Counted from the first letter of the stretch, positions 11,042-25,124 are shown. The stretch is 64,000 nt of DNA from Marchantia polymorpha subsp. ruderalis (GCA_037833965.1 AP031357.1:2686001-2750000); one strand, 5' to 3'. Notes: generated from the letters alone by a model not told the origin. Numbers and translations: made by a program.

Positions 11042-14000
11042 TGTACCAACCACAAGTACGATCGTTTCATTGTTCAAATCAACAGCATTCAGAAATGTCT
11101 GACTAAACAAAGTGAAGTTTTGCATGGGAAACCAAAGGAGTTATATAGGGCTGGACCTGTAGCCATCACGTAGAGAATATGCACTCTGCTACCTAAATAT
11201 TCTCACTACGTACTTCAGCTAGTCTATCCATTGTAGAGATCTCAGCAAATATCATCGGTTTACTTGATTGTTGTTTGATTGATTGCTGATTCAGTGCTCT
11301 TGTTAGATTGAATGATAATGTCATCCCAGTAAGTTGTAAAACTGTAATGTATATAAGTAGGTAATGAAAGTGAGTGTGGTATGGCCGACGAACTTCGATT
11401 TTTGAGATATTACACGAAGATGATGTAATTCCTATGTAGGCCAATTTTTCATTAAGTTCACTTTTTCTTTTTCCTTTCTAAGGAACTTCCGAACGTATTT
11501 TTCGTTATTACTTGTATTTTTTAGCATAGAGTAAAAATTAGCCTGATGACACGGTTACAACAGCGTGCTTCAGCATGAAATGGCTTCTGCTTTTTGACCC
11601 CGACCATAATTGACCTCAGAGTAGCCCCATCAAGTTTGCATTATAGCCATGCAAAACAATCTGCAAAAAGAATCTCCACTTTGTGTAATAAAATCTACAG
11701 TGTGTGAAGATTTGTGATAACTGAAAATATCGGATTTTTTACTGCGCTAATATGACATGACAATGAAGTCAATGGTGAAATCCCCATTGTCATCGTTTAC
11801 ACACTTGCTTGTCACAAAAATACAAATAATATAAATGCATCTTTTTGTTAAGTGATCCAAAATCAATCGCTTCTCAATCTGGAGTCAAACAATTTGCTAC
11901 TCCGAAGACTTTGCAACTTTATTCATTCATTTGAATTTGTATCACAACTTATCACAATCACAAAATTTTACAACATTTCAAATAGAAACTTTTTTCATTA
12001 TAATGCTACAAAAAAATACAAAGGTATTTCCATTTAAAGCTTAATTGTTTTTTCCAAAATTTCTTGATTTGTTTCTTGTATGGATTATTGTAACATATGC
12101 TAGCATCTGACTTATATGATATTATAAACGTGTTGTATATATAATATTTTATTTCAATTATTTAAAAAAACTCTATGGTTTAATTAAAATTTAACCAATA
12201 AAATTAGTTATAGAATTATATTTTTCTTCGATAAAAAAATTCAGAAAAAATGGAATTGGGACATTGCATTTTACTTATCTTTTCAATTTATAAATTTTTA
12301 TATTTATTTTCATATATAAAAATATGAATGCTTTTCATATATTATTGCAAATTTTTAAGAAAAAAAGTTATGAGGGTAATCACTTGCTTTATTTTCAGCT
12401 AATCAATCATCTATGATATTCAGCACAGTTTTCACATTTGCAATTTTGCTATTGATATCAAAATAAAGCAATAATTTTTATTGTCAATAGAAATAAAATA
12501 AAAGAATAATCACATGCTTAATATTTTCTATGTAATTAAAATTAATCCATGGTATTACTATTACTGGTATTTATTTTAAAATTTTTAGTATGACGCGATT
12601 CTTAAATTTTGTAAGCTATATTCATATATTTTTAATTCCAATTTCTCTAAAAACATACAATTTTGAAATAGATTTTGAATGTAAAAATACTGAAAGATTA
12701 TTTTATTGGATTATAATCCAATAAGTAAATAATTTTCAAGCAACCTTACTTATAATTTCATCATATATGTTTTAAATCTTTGTTTATAGTCTTTGCAATG
12801 TATTCTTGATGAATGTAAAAGTAATTCACATCTATTCGTATGTACATTATTGTTCAGCAAGATTTTTCTACATATTCATTGACATGTTATAACACACAAA
12901 ATCTATTTCATGGACTGATATTCATTCACCAAAACAGTCTCCAATTAAACACAATGTATATAAGTGCATAAAATATTTCAGTTATTTGAAAAAATGATAA
13001 GGTTATGAATATGTGAATTTTTCTTTGTCAAATTTTAGAAAAAAATAAATCTGAGACTTATAATTTAAGAGTAGAAAGCTTCATTGTATCATGATATAAT
13101 TTTATTTTTATTTTTATTCAAATAATGTAAAAGAAAACTACAAATAGAATTTGTTGATTTGAATGTGAGTCTAAAAGTTACATTTATTCTCGGTTTTCAT
13201 ACTGATCATGTGTATTTCCTAGTTGTGTCTGCATTTACATTGTACTTTTGATTTGATATTCTTTTTCATTATATATATTGACTATGAAAGTATTTAAAAT
13301 AAATGTTCAGTACATTTTGTAGGGTTGAATCTAAATATTTGGATAAAATTAAAAAAATAATTTCTTGTTAATATTACTTAATATCAATTTAGTAATGAAA
13401 ATTTCATTTCCATTTTTTTTAAGTTTGTAGGAAATATTTAAAAAAAATCCCTTGATATTTTATTGAGAGTAGATCTTTTGTATGTGCATGGTTTGTTTCA
13501 TGTTCAGGAAGTGATTGTACAATCTCAATATTTATGTTAATTCTATGACAAACTCAAACATGCAGTATCTGGACTTTGATGTATTCTCATAGGTGTCATT
13601 AAAATTAATAGTTCTATCTTGCGAAGTAAAAATCATAATATCAAGTTATAATTGTGCATTCATCGCCTAATTTCAGAACTAAGAAACGATAATCAAGACT
13701 TCTAAGTTTCTTGTGATAATTTGATTTTTCCTTGCTTTCTTGATAAAATTAGAGTCAACCATCAGTTGACAATATTTTTATGCTATAGAACTTCAAAATA
13801 AATATATAGTGATCCAAAATGTTAAAAAAGATTAAATAACTAAGAAGTCATGTTTTGCAATTTTTTGTATTTCAACACACGTGTCTATCTTAATAACAGA
13901 ATTTTGTATAGAGCATAATATCTAAAAACAGTTTATTATCTTTGTCTTTAGATTTAGGTTAATGTTAATGAAGTTAATCGAGAGTATATGTATAAAATTA

Positions 14001-14160
14001 TTATCCAAAGTTTGCAGTTCTTGCAATTCAATGAGATATGTTTTCGAAAAGAGACATGCGTACTGTATGAAATGTGGACATCATGCAATGATTCCATGCA
14101 CAAGAAGTTTTATTACAGGGAACCTACGATCGATTCGGCCGTCAAATGCACTCTGCGTTG
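11042..14160. other. AT-rich desert
   Basis: About 3 kb of A+T-rich DNA with no open frame of note, no tRNA and no recognisable transposon ends. It is most extreme from about 11.8 to 14.0 kb. It could be an old, mutated repeat insertion; nothing specific can be assigned. Confidence 0.5.
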
Positions 14161-14585
14161 AGAAATTGGGAAGTTAATATTAATTAAGTGTCCGACATTT
14201 AGACGAGACAAGTACAGTTTTGAAAAATGCGGGGCTTTGAGTTGCAGTTTCCCCGAGATCTTCCTCGCCGCAGTCTGGAGGTGAACTCTTCTCGGACATC
14301 TGGGCCACAGTGAACGTCGACGGTGCAGACTCTGCCCGTACGTCTTCGTGAATATCTTCCCGAATGTGCGAGAGTTACACAGCCGGTGTGTACAACAGGT
14401 TCGATTTGATCCGGCAGAAGATTTAAGGCTGCAGAAGTACGAGGACAGGTGCCTTGTGAGTCGGATCAGATGGACATTCACAGCGCAATTTCCGGGGGCT
14501 AAGCTGGGCCTCGATAGTAGAGAATTAGGCTCAAACTCTCCTAGTTCAGGTGATTGAGCACTACTCTCGATGTACAGAAGCGAGG

Positions 14586-15779
14586 TCAGTATAATCGGGA
14601 ATCTGAAGGAGCCACGCCGACCGTCGCGGGGCCGGCATGGGCATGATCGTGAGCATTCTCCTGGTGCAGGGCTTTGAGCAAGACCGCCTCGCGTTTGGTG
14701 CTCTTGGAGACGATTTTGTACTTGTACCGATGCGCGAACCAGAGAAATAAGAAGAAGTTGGCCAGATTGAGCACGGCGACGAAGAAGTAGTAGTAGTCCA
14801 TGTGCCCGAGGTTGATGTTGACCGCGACCCAGCCAGGCGAGGGCGTGACTTTGTTGACGATGTGCACGATAGCGCTGCCCATGAAGGCTCCGATTCCGCC
14901 GTTGGCCGTGAAGATGGCCACTCCCACGCTGCGCATGGCGTCGGGAGCTTGGTCGTAGAAGAACTCCATCTGCCCCACCATGGCGAACACCTCGCCCAAG
15001 CCTATGAGCGAGAAGATGGGCACGTTCCAGAATCCGCTGATCGGGAGGCTGGCCAGAGGGTTGGACTGCTTGCCGAGTGCCCACGCTTGGGCTCGTCTTC
15101 TGTTCTCGAGGACTCCCGCGGCTAGGAGGCCCACCGTCATGACGAGCTGGCCCACGCCCTGGCGCTGCAGGAGCGAAATGCCTCGCGTGTCGCCCGTGAG
15201 TCTGCTCATGAACGGGACGAAGTATTGGTTGTAGAGCGGAAGAGCGATGGCGACGAGAATCGTGGCCACGGACGCCAGCGTTGGGACTGGCACGTCGAAG
15301 CCCGCAACTTCCCGGTTCATGGAAGTTCCTCCCTGAAGAGCGAAGTTGATTATCTGAATGAACGCCATGTTTGTGACGATTCCTGTGCACCAGATCGGCA
15401 TCATTACAAGAAGTGCCTTCACTTCTTCCACCTGCGTTACCGTGCATAGTCTCCACGGAGACGGAATCAGTTTCGGATTTTCCTTGATCTGGTCCTTCTC
15501 CGCCTCCGTCGGCACGGCCGCCTTGTCCAAGAACCTGATTCAAAACAATAGATGTCATCAATACAGAGGAATCATCTTCGATGCTGCCATGCATCAGTTG
15601 ATTTTACCGCAACAAGCCGAGATTGAGATTGTCATCGGCGCCTGGTTATAAACATCGATTGAAACATCATCCTTTCGACTCACCTCCAAATAAAGCAATG
15701 TCAAGTTCTCTCTCCTTTCAAATATATATACCTTTCTGACTCACTGACCCCAAGGGCAAAAGAAGTAATCGAAGTCACG

Positions 15780-15826
<47 letters not shown>

Positions 15827-18317
15827 AGTCGCTTGTATGGACGATCTTTCGACTTCCTACGATGGCTGATTCTTTGTCGAAGACCTCGTATAATTCCTGC
15901 TCATTTTCTGGCGCTTTCAGCCGCATTTTCCTGGCCGAAGCCACGGTAACTTGAGCTATTCTGGTGAGGGGACTGAGTCTTGCACTCGGCAGTCTGTGCC
16001 TGTATCGTGGCGTTCCGATGAGGAAGATGACCAGCGCCACGAACATGCTGACAAGCATGATGAAGAAGCCCCATTTGTAGTCGATACTATCCGAGACGTT
16101 CACCACAAGCGTCAGGGAAAGAAGCGATCCAACGCTGATGAAGAAGTAGAATGCGTTGAAGTAAGAGGGCATATATTTCATCTCAGATGGATCCTCTTCA
16201 TCGAACTGGTCCGCTCCGAATGCCGACACGCACGGCGTAATCCCTCCCGTTCCCAAAGCGATAATATACAGGGCCAGGTACAAGACGGTGAGCTGACCTT
16301 CTGACGCTGGTTCGCAGTTTCCTAATGCAGCTTGATATGCCGAGCATTCTGCGCTGCTCGGAGCTAGAGACGGAAGGAAGGCCACCAGCACGAGCAGAAC
16401 CAGTCCCTGAAAGAACAAGACTGGCGTAATCAGTTGAAGTTCCCTGCAGAACTGAGTGTGAAAGAAATGCCAGCGCTTGCTCCTCTATGACCAGGCTTTC
16501 ACAGAGCTGCAACTGGAAAGCTGATCGCTCGAACAGAGTCAGGTCCTTCATGGTCCGCAGATTTGACAGAGGCTGATCTGGAGCAATAATGTCTTTTCAT
16601 GATTACCCGACTTAGCAGTGCAGTCTCGAGTATGAAATGAGAATAATTTACACAGAAATATGCTCGCCGACAGCAAATGAGCCTTGGACAACTGAAAGAT
16701 TTTCTGTGGTAATTGGACACGAGTATTGTCTCCTCAGTTGAATGAATGATGAGAAACAGTGAAGGCAGACTGATTTATGTTCTTCGAGATTAATACGATG
16801 AAGCTGAAGAGCTACTAATATCTGGCGATGAAAAACTTGAACATGAGTCCCTTCAAACTGAAAAGTGCACCTATGCTACAAGAGAGAATCTGTCAGACTC
16901 GAAAGAGAGAAATCCGAATGAAGTGAGGTCGAGCATGTCTTGAAGATTTCAGCTGAGTTGCGACCACTTACGACGAGATAGATGATACCGAAGACAAGTA
17001 TTGTCCAGAATCGCCCAAGGTAAGCATCGGCCACGAAAGCACCCAGCAAAGGAGTGAGATTGGAAGCCCCGGCCACATTGGTAACGAGGTCGCTCGCCTT
17101 CGGAAACGTCAGGTGCATACGGAACACCAGGTAGGACACAGCATTGGAGAGCAATCCAATGTATGTCATTCTCTCCGCCATCTCCGTGGCTGAGTAACCA
17201 AACGAATGTATTCCAGGTTAGCGTTGTGAACATGCATGATGACAAAGTCAAGAACTCCTACTACGCGAACAAAAATCTCATACACCATCCGGATTATTTT
17301 GACAAACCACATAGAGGAATTATACACCGTGGTCACTGAGACGTTCCGTTCTTGTCTCGTGAGCATTTGTTCAAATTGACGAAAAAATTGTGAAATTCTA
17401 AGAGCATCAATTTTTAATCATGGAACATTCCGATCTATGGAATCGTCGAGTGTGAAGGTTGAGAGGTTACATTCCTGAGTCAGGCCATACACGACAGGTC
17501 AATAACTGCAAACAGTAACATTTTCCCGAGCTTTCAAGGACAGTTATGAATGCGTTCAGTCAAGCCAAAAACCTCATCTGCCCGCACAATCCAAGTGTAG
17601 GTCTCGTGAAACAACTCAGCACTGGGCAAATCGTATACTACTTCGTCAGAAGTAAGCAATTCCTGCTAAATTTAGCATTGCAGTTGCCTACTTCTCTGGG
17701 CAGTAATTTCAACCTGGGGGTAAATATAAGGAAATCTCTCGATTGACGATAAAGTGCATGAACAACTTTCGAAGTCTATCTGTGTACTCGTAGTGCTATG
17801 TTCTGAGATCCCCAATCCAGTCGTCACTCCGATTTCACGTTTAGTCAATTCGGCGGTCAAAGACGACTATGATAGTTTGAGTTCCGTGAGAAATGTTGAA
17901 TCGCCCATGCCGAACAGCTCAATACTTCTCGTTTGAGTCAAGCGTGATGACCTCAAACTAACAAACGTACAGCTACGTGTCATTTAAACTTCAGAAAGGA
18001 AGATCTCCATAACCTTTACATGTGGAATGGGAGCTGAAACGTTTACGATCACACGAAGAAATCGCATGACGGGGGATCCCTGGAGCTCATGCACACCGCA
18101 CTAAGATTGACTCACCCAAAATGAAGCTGGCCGCTTTCCATGTTCCCGTATTGCCCTTGCGCACCAGCGGTCGACCTCGTATGTCGACGGGTAAAAAGCC
18201 AATATCATGCTTATCAATATCAGTGTTCGTCGGTTTATCAGACGGGGAGTTGCGGTACAGCTGAAGTTGGCTCTCCTGATCGAGACCACCACTTGATCTC
18301 GCTGCAATTTTCTGCAT
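14586..18317 (-). CDS. NPF (NRT1/PTR) family proton-coupled transporter, complete, 4 exons
   Basis: NPF proteins are major-facilitator transporters with 12 membrane helices that move nitrate, peptides, hormones or other solutes with protons across plasma or vacuolar membranes. Coding exons (minus strand): 18317-18116, 17189-16972, 16406-15823, 15534-14586, in matching phases, giving 650 aa. The start is the first ATG after an in-frame stop seven codons upstream. The proton-coupling ExxER motif is intact (E70, E73, R74). The FGADQFDE motif, a PTR2-like FNAFYFF..GSL motif and the TM10 GLGEVF..GQMEFF segment are present. Two changes stand out: the usual GTGGIKP motif reads GTGGITP, and the usual Asn in FINxGSL is Ser. 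A long hydrophilic N terminus (~65 aa) and a His/Ala-rich tail flank the core. The substrate and NPF subfamily cannot be told from sequence alone. Confidence 0.92.
15791..15821. repeat. (AG)n microsatellite at an NPF splice donor
   Basis: Fifteen AG dinucleotides (CT on the gene strand) lie at the very start of NPF intron 3. The donor used for the gene model, AG|GTCTCT at 15823/15822, runs straight into the repeat, so its +3 to +6 positions are supplied by microsatellite sequence rather than by the GTAAGT consensus. Confidence 0.9.
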
Positions 18318-19559
18318 TGCTCGAAGATCTTCCCGTCAGCATAATGTTACAAGCCTGTCTTCATCCACCAACGCATTCATGGAAACTCCTCTCTCCGGAT
18401 GCACTACACTTGCAACTGTATAGGTTATTATGGCTGGGCCTCCTTCAGGAGTTTCAGCATTATTGGACTCGGCACCGATGTTGATGCACAGATTCATTCA
18501 ATGCAAAGCGGAATATGTGGCCATGACTCAGTGACGCTAGATGTCCAGCCGAGCCAATCTCAGGCTGCCCTCTCTCAGCAACCAGCAGGCCATGGCCACC
18601 CAGCCCGGTCAGGCCATCATTTCAAACTGAGACATTTTGTTCCTGATGAAAACACCCACTTTTGTTGATTCTTTGAATTCTATGACACTTTCTAACCATG
18701 TCAGAAACCAGTCAACAGTAACCCTTGTAAAGTTCTCTTTTCGGGGCTTGTCGAAGATGAAGGATTTTGTCATCATGGAAACCTCTTCCCCGTCGTACAT
18801 ACTTGAGCCACTTCAGCAGTTTAGGCTGTGATAGCTCCAGAATTAGTACGAGAGCTCCGCACCTCCAGAAGCATAATAAGCCCGATTTCGGGTCCTAATC
18901 CAGTATGCAACATGGAGACCCATCGTAGAATTACGTGAATAATTAGAACACCACGACGGGCCCAGCTGTAGTTCGTACACGTGATTCTCAGGGCAATTAT
19001 TAATGGTCTGTCCTGAAGTTGCAGGCCTTGAAACACGTACCATCTTGCTGCAGGCAGTGCAGGGAGCAGGGTGCGGTACTCGCAGTAGTAAATATTACCA
19101 AACTGCGCATGCGCCTCTGCCTCACACCACCTAATCACAAAAATCTAAAATAATCTTGGAGCCTCTCCTTTTTACATCAACGAGCCCGAGCATGAAATCA
19201 GCCATTTCCCACCGCGAAGAAGCACTTCTGTAAAGGGGCTATGACCGACGGAGATAAGTCATTCGAAACTCCGACCAACACGTTGTATACATTCTCTGTG
19301 ATCAAGCCACCCAGAGAGTGGCGAGTTGATCTCTCGAGACTCGAGCGGCTGTCGATCCAGGTCACTGCACATTTCGCTATCACTCGGCCCTGCGTCCTGA
19401 CTTGCTTTACAGGGCGATGTTTGTTACACTAGTAGAGCCACAACAATAGCATGCAAATAAATTCATACAAAGATGACAAGGATGCTACGGTAGTTCCCAC
19501 AAATAAACCAGACATACACCAAATCAAATTCCTCACACCTGCCACATGTGCCCGATAGA

Positions 19560-19581
19560 ACCCCAGAGCCAACTCTGGGGT
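19560..19581. repeat. 9-bp GC-rich hairpin
   Basis: ACCCCAGAG at 19560-19568 pairs exactly with CTCTGGGGT at 19573-19581 across a CCAA loop. No T-run follows, so it is not a Pol III terminator, and its role is unknown. Confidence 0.55.
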
Positions 19582-20663
19582 CCTCACATATTCAGACCTA
19601 TATTTAGCAACTATGAAGGGGTAGAGACGTTGTATAGTATTTTTTCCAGTACGTATAAGTCAGATGAACTCGGTATACATAGGAGCAGAGACCATGTCAC
19701 AAAATACATGGAATCAAATACAAGAATACTACAACAGATAGATATAAACAGACAGATTCGGTCATACAAGGCTTGTGATGCACATGCCTCGCATGGGAAA
19801 CAAACTGCAAGCAAATCACCCTTCAGCCATCAGCTACTCCACTTTCAACAAGAGATATAGGAGGCGAAATCCAAGCAACGACTTTACCTGCGAGGGGTGG
19901 AATAAGCTTCTAGCACTCAACTGATCTGTGGAGCTGGATATGTTAGTTGGGTACGATGAAAGCTGGGTTACATGCTCTTAGGATATGCGCGCTTTGCTGT
20001 TCAATGGTGACCGTCAAAGCCCAGGGTCGAAAAGCGTATGCAGCTTCCTCTTCGCGTTTGGGCACAATCGAGTAAGCTGGCAGCTGAAATTTGGGAGACC
20101 ATTTAGACTTGGAAAGAACAACGAAAGAAGACTAAAGGGATTCGTGGTGGTCGTGGGCATCCTCAAACCCACATCCTCTCCTAACATGAGCCTAATGAAT
20201 ATTGACCTGCTTAGTCTTCCACGTTGAAATTGGTCAAACGAACATGGACTTCACACATAAACAAATTACACAAAAGCAAGGAAAGAAGAATGAAGAACGA
20301 CGAGAGAGTTAAAAAGCCGGAAATTGAGAAGATCAGTTCCTGACACCTCTCGCTGAGAAATTGAGAAAGGTGGTGCACAATATTGGAAAAGAAATACAAA
20401 AGAAGGATTCGAGCACTGTAAATGAAAGCTTTAAGTGTGTGCGAATTGATGGTGCATGGGACTGTTCTCCCAAGTGGAGTCGTCTTCGGCGGAGACACGA
20501 GACACAAGATCTATCTTGTAAGAAAGGATCACGAAGCCTGCAGAGTACGAATAATGAATGATGAAAACTCAAAGTCCAGTTAAATCCCACCAGGGTAATG
20601 GACAGAATAAGTGATAGGTGAAGATCTAGGAACAGAGAACCAACGCTACTGACAACTTCAAGA

Positions 20664-20716
20664 CGAAGAGAGAGAGAGATCCGAGTCAAAGCACGAGCGA
20701 AGCAGATATATTTTAA
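20664..20716 (-). promoter_or_regulatory. candidate NPF core promoter (TATA plus Y-patch)
   Basis: On the minus strand a TATA-like TTTAAAATATAT element (about 20705-20716) is followed some 35 bases downstream by a CT dinucleotide run (20665-20679). This is the spacing expected of a plant TATA/Y-patch core promoter. It lies 2.4 kb upstream of the NPF start codon, so use by that gene would imply a long leader or a 5'UTR intron. Confidence 0.35.
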
Positions 20717-22462
20717 ACCAAACGTACACACGAATCTCATCATAACGCAACTTTATACACTCATGAGGGGTAAATGAATTTGGCTGAGGGGTACTGCTCA
20801 AAGTTTGAGGTCAAATATTGAAGTCCACGGTTAGTATACTCCGACACCGATAAAATCAGAAGATGTTCAGGGCAGCATGGGAAGCGTTTTGAACCACAGC
20901 AGGTCACTGACAGTCAGATTTCACTCTGTCGTCAGCATGACAACACCGAACCATTCGTTAGCTTCAGGCGCAGTCACTAGGCAGAATGTGATGGTTTGTG
21001 GAATCAATCACGGTGGGGACTGATATCAATCAGTGAGTCTTGTGCATGGCCATGCTGAGGGAGGAGACTTTGAACATTTATTCACAGGTCCTGAGCAAGA
21101 CGGAACAATGAGATGATGAGAAGTACAGGTGCACTCGTCCCTCTGCCAGCTTCCAAGGATTCTCCGTCCACTTTCCAGAGGAGAAGTCTGAGATTTATCG
21201 AACAATCGAGGGCCTAGTGCATCAACATTGTTGCGGTCTAATATTATCACAGACTCTTTTCTGAAGCGAAATTCTCTTTCTGCAGAAAATTAGTCGAGAA
21301 TAAGGTCGTTTGAATTCAATAATTTGTTACTTATGCTTTCTTTAAGTTGAAACAGGATATGGCATTGAATAGAAGCTCCTAACGGTCCTGCATTCATGTG
21401 TGGCGCAGAATTAAGGCTCGGGGTTGGAATGGATTCACCAGCACCGCGAATTTTGGAACTTCAATCTGCGGTACACGTTTTTTCGGTCGGTTCCGACCGA
21501 AACAACCGAGTTCCCATGAGTCTTGTCGAAATTCTTGTGTCTTTTGCAGCTAGACGCCTTAGCGTGATTTATGCCATTTGGATCTCGAACGGGTGGGAAA
21601 GAAAAGCCAGAAATATATACCCGAAAAGCCATTCAATGCTCAGGAGTGTGAAACTAATTCAACTGCGAGTCGGGTCCTCCACTACATTACACATTTTTCC
21701 CACCCATTGCATTGTCTGTTACCAACGAAAAGCTTACTTCATAGACGAACCTCCGAATGCGCCAGCAAAAGGCGCCAATCTAATTCAACGTGACTTCCCC
21801 ACAGAATGAAAATACGAGTGCTTGCAGACACAGATCTGGTGACACGTGCTTTCAGGAAGATTTTAAGATTTGACCTCGACTCCTGGACCCACTTCTGAGG
21901 CCAGATAGACTGACAAAGAAACAACACCATTTTGTTCACTCGGAACGTGCAAGCAAAGTAGAAGCACTTTCAGATCGCAGCAGGCTAATTCACACAAGCA
22001 TGCTGCTGTACCGAATAACATCCCCCGGACATCGCTTCTCGCGGATGAAGTCGAAGGTCGACGCACTCAGAATCCAAAACCGAAGGGACATATAGACGGA
22101 TATCCCGAGGAGAATCTCACTCGTTTCTCACTCGTTGCTCCTTGATATGTCCCGTCCGCTTAGAGGAGTACTGTCCCGTCATTGGTCGTGCCAGTACTCA
22201 TAACAGCACATGTCTAGACTCTAGAGCCTACGGCCGAGCTTCCGAATTTGCTCAGGTCCTGTCCCGTTCTAGGAGTGGTTGTTCCGTGTTATGTTTCTCT
22301 TCTTAAGTATATACTGAACGATGGAGGCTTTGCCATCTAGAGATCCTACTTCTCACGTGCTATGTCATGTCATCGAGCGGGTGCAGATGTCAAATTAATA
22401 TATTGAAATGGTGTACGATTTTGATCGTATCGAGACTTGCTGTGAACTTTAGAGGGTACAGG

Positions 22463-22512
22463 GTAGAGGGTAACGTCAGATAGCTTCCGATAACGTCAAC
22501 GTTACCCTCTAC
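22463..22512. repeat. 14-bp perfect inverted repeat
   Basis: GTAGAGGGTAACGT (22463-22476) is repeated as its exact reverse complement (22499-22512) with a 22-base spacer that contains a further copy of TAACGTC. Shortened copies of the GAGGGTA core lie just upstream, suggesting local duplication. Confidence 0.65.
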
Positions 22513-25124
22513 TCAGAATTTCCATGGGAGATTTCGACTAGACCGCTGTTGTACCTTCAAATATATAGACAAAAATAAACTTGAAAATAAACTTGTTACA
22601 ACATCTTGCGAATGATCAAGGATGCGATATATAACGGCAGACAAACATGTATGTTCTGGTCCACTATTCTGTGACAAATTACAATGAATCAAAGCTCTAT
22701 TGCATTGGCAGACCAGGAAAGAAGCCACTGTTTACTTGATAGATATATGGTAGAGGACTTTTCGTAACCTATGTTTGGAGCAAGACTAACAAGTCAGTCG
22801 GTCGATAAAGTCAGAAAATATACAAGTCAATTTACAAGGCGGTTCCAAAAGGTCTTTTATAATAAAAATTTTCCTATCTAGATTTTTCCAAAGAGTAATG
22901 AGAACTATCATTTATAGCGTGAAATCCTTGCATGAGTACATTCCTTTCCTGATGTCTGATTAAAAAAAATATTCTTATTTACATTCTCATCTTGAAAAAA
23001 TAACAAACAAACAAACGTACACGTTCAATTGAAATATAGAATCATCCATCAGAAACACCCCTCACTTTTCTCCCTTAAAGCGCAATGAATAGATTATGAG
23101 TATTTTGATTTTGATTCATGCATTACTTTAGCTTTTTGGTAGTTCCACTGGCGGCTACATGAGACTGAAAAGGAACCACATCGACTGTTGTGTCTTATCG
23201 AATAGGAGCCTCACGTAGCTTGCATGCAAACAAGCTAGATTTCCTACTATTACCTTGTTTGAATGACATAGATTTTAATAATGATTGGAATTTAACAATC
23301 TCCATCATTCTTCAACGTGGTGCTGCTTTCATTCTGAAAGTTTAAAATTGAAAAGACCAGTATGTGGTTTAGATAAATATTTTAAAATTTTCCTATGTGA
23401 ATGTGATCATTTTCAATTCACCTAATCGATAACAAGTTTTTATAAAATTTGAAAAATTCAAAACAGAACAACTTCTGCATGATCATAACACACAAAAGAG
23501 GTTATAATGAATATGCATATACTTTAAAATTCAATAATCTAGGTTCGTGCATCACTACGTTCAACAATGAAATTTTTTCTAAAAATTGCCCTCTAAAAGG
23601 CCATATTTTTATTCCATTCCGTGACCTCGAGGTTTTGTTAATGAGAATATTGACTCTAATAACTAGTGAGAACACCAGTAACAAATAATCTTCTTTGAGC
23701 AGAACTATCTAGATGAGTTGATGCTACATCAGTTATGATAATTGATGTGCACATTTTTATATCAGATCTGATCATATGTTGTTAGAATATCAAAAAATAA
23801 TAGTAGATAAATGGTCAAACATCGGAATCACATTGTGTTTGCATCGGAACGGTTGATCAAATCACGGTCAAACATCGGTTTATTTTCCACAAGTCCGTTC
23901 ATTGTGCAATTATGTCAAACATGAAATGTGATTCTTAAAAAAAATAATGTATCACATATCAACATAATGATGTAATAGAAGTGAATTCATCTAACAACGT
24001 ATGAAGCTTGACTTTATAACTGTCAAACTTGGTATAATGAGTATCAATCATCCACGCTTGTTTGGAAGGAGATATGATGCTTAAACACAAACATAATTTT
24101 CCAAATTTAAACATCACAATGTCTTAAATCAAAACATATAAGTTGAAATACTCTTTTCATCATATAATTGCAATTTTCATCAAATGATCATTTGAAGATA
24201 TTTTATCAAAACATCATGAAATAAGTCAATATAGAATCAAAGGAGGAATTTTTTTATGATTCAAATTATATTAAAAAATTTATTATATTTTAATAAACAG
24301 TAAATTATATTAAAAATTGTGAGATCATTTTATCAAAAAAATTTAACATTTTAAATAAATTCATATAAAAATATTTATTTCATACTTATTTTAACGCCTT
24401 AAACTCTGACTATTTTCAAATTTTATAAGGGATAATGATTTTAAAGTGATGCAAAAAAATTATATGATATTTATATTCTGTCTTTACATGTCATTTTTTG
24501 TTAAAATCATTATAATTAGCTGAACAAATGTGTCAAAGATGTCATGTTGATCGCAATTGATTTTCAATATTTGAAGTTTTTTCTGGAAATCAAAATTTCT
24601 TTTACAATCAATCTATTTCATGATAAAATTTTTTAATATCCAATATCAAGTATTTTTATTTTGATGTCAATTATCATTTTGAATTTTATTTTCTGATTAA
24701 AACTTATAATTGTTATTTTTTATATTTATATGAAATTTTATGGGTTAATTTTATAAGAAGTGATTATTATTTATCAATTATGAACCTTTAAAACTGATTG
24801 AATTAAGGAATTTAAAATTTTTATTAATTTCAAATTTATCCACCTAAATCATTATAATTATTGATACATTTATTCTATTTTTGAAATACCTCTAAAATCA
24901 AACTTCTTCTTTTAAATTCAAGCTTTTATTTGATTTTTTAATCAATAAAAAACTATAGTGATTTGAATTTTTTATATTATTTTGTATCTATTTTTTTTCC
25001 AAACACTCATAATTATTTTGAAATTTTTTAGCAATGAAAAATTGTACTTCAGACTTTGAAAAATGACAAATTTATTTTTTTCTATTTTGAAAAGTTAATG
25101 TAGTTTTCACAATTTCAACAAGGA
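22513..25124. other. AT-rich desert
   Basis: Strongly A+T-rich, with short A and T runs and no credible gene. It becomes most extreme from about 24.2 kb up to the left end of the inverted-repeat transposon. Confidence 0.5.

Larger units (their letters stand above)
18318..22462. other. NPF upstream region, no further gene recognised
   Basis: Moderately GC-rich DNA upstream of the NPF gene. Open frames on both strands (for example 18821-19138 and 20333-20743, minus) give translations without recognisable domains and look like chance frames. A 9-bp hairpin lies at 19560-19581. The region probably holds the NPF leader and promoter. Confidence 0.35.

Noticed and set aside
14113..15594. A 493-codon minus-strand frame overlapping the NPF gene
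   Set aside because: It runs in another frame over the last NPF exon, has Arg/His/Ser-rich composition without domains, and the NPF frame is strongly supported by family motifs and splice phases.
20333..20743. 136-codon minus-strand frame upstream of NPF
   Set aside because: It covers the TATA/Y-patch candidate, is rich in Leu, Ser and Arg from CT repeats, and matches no family.
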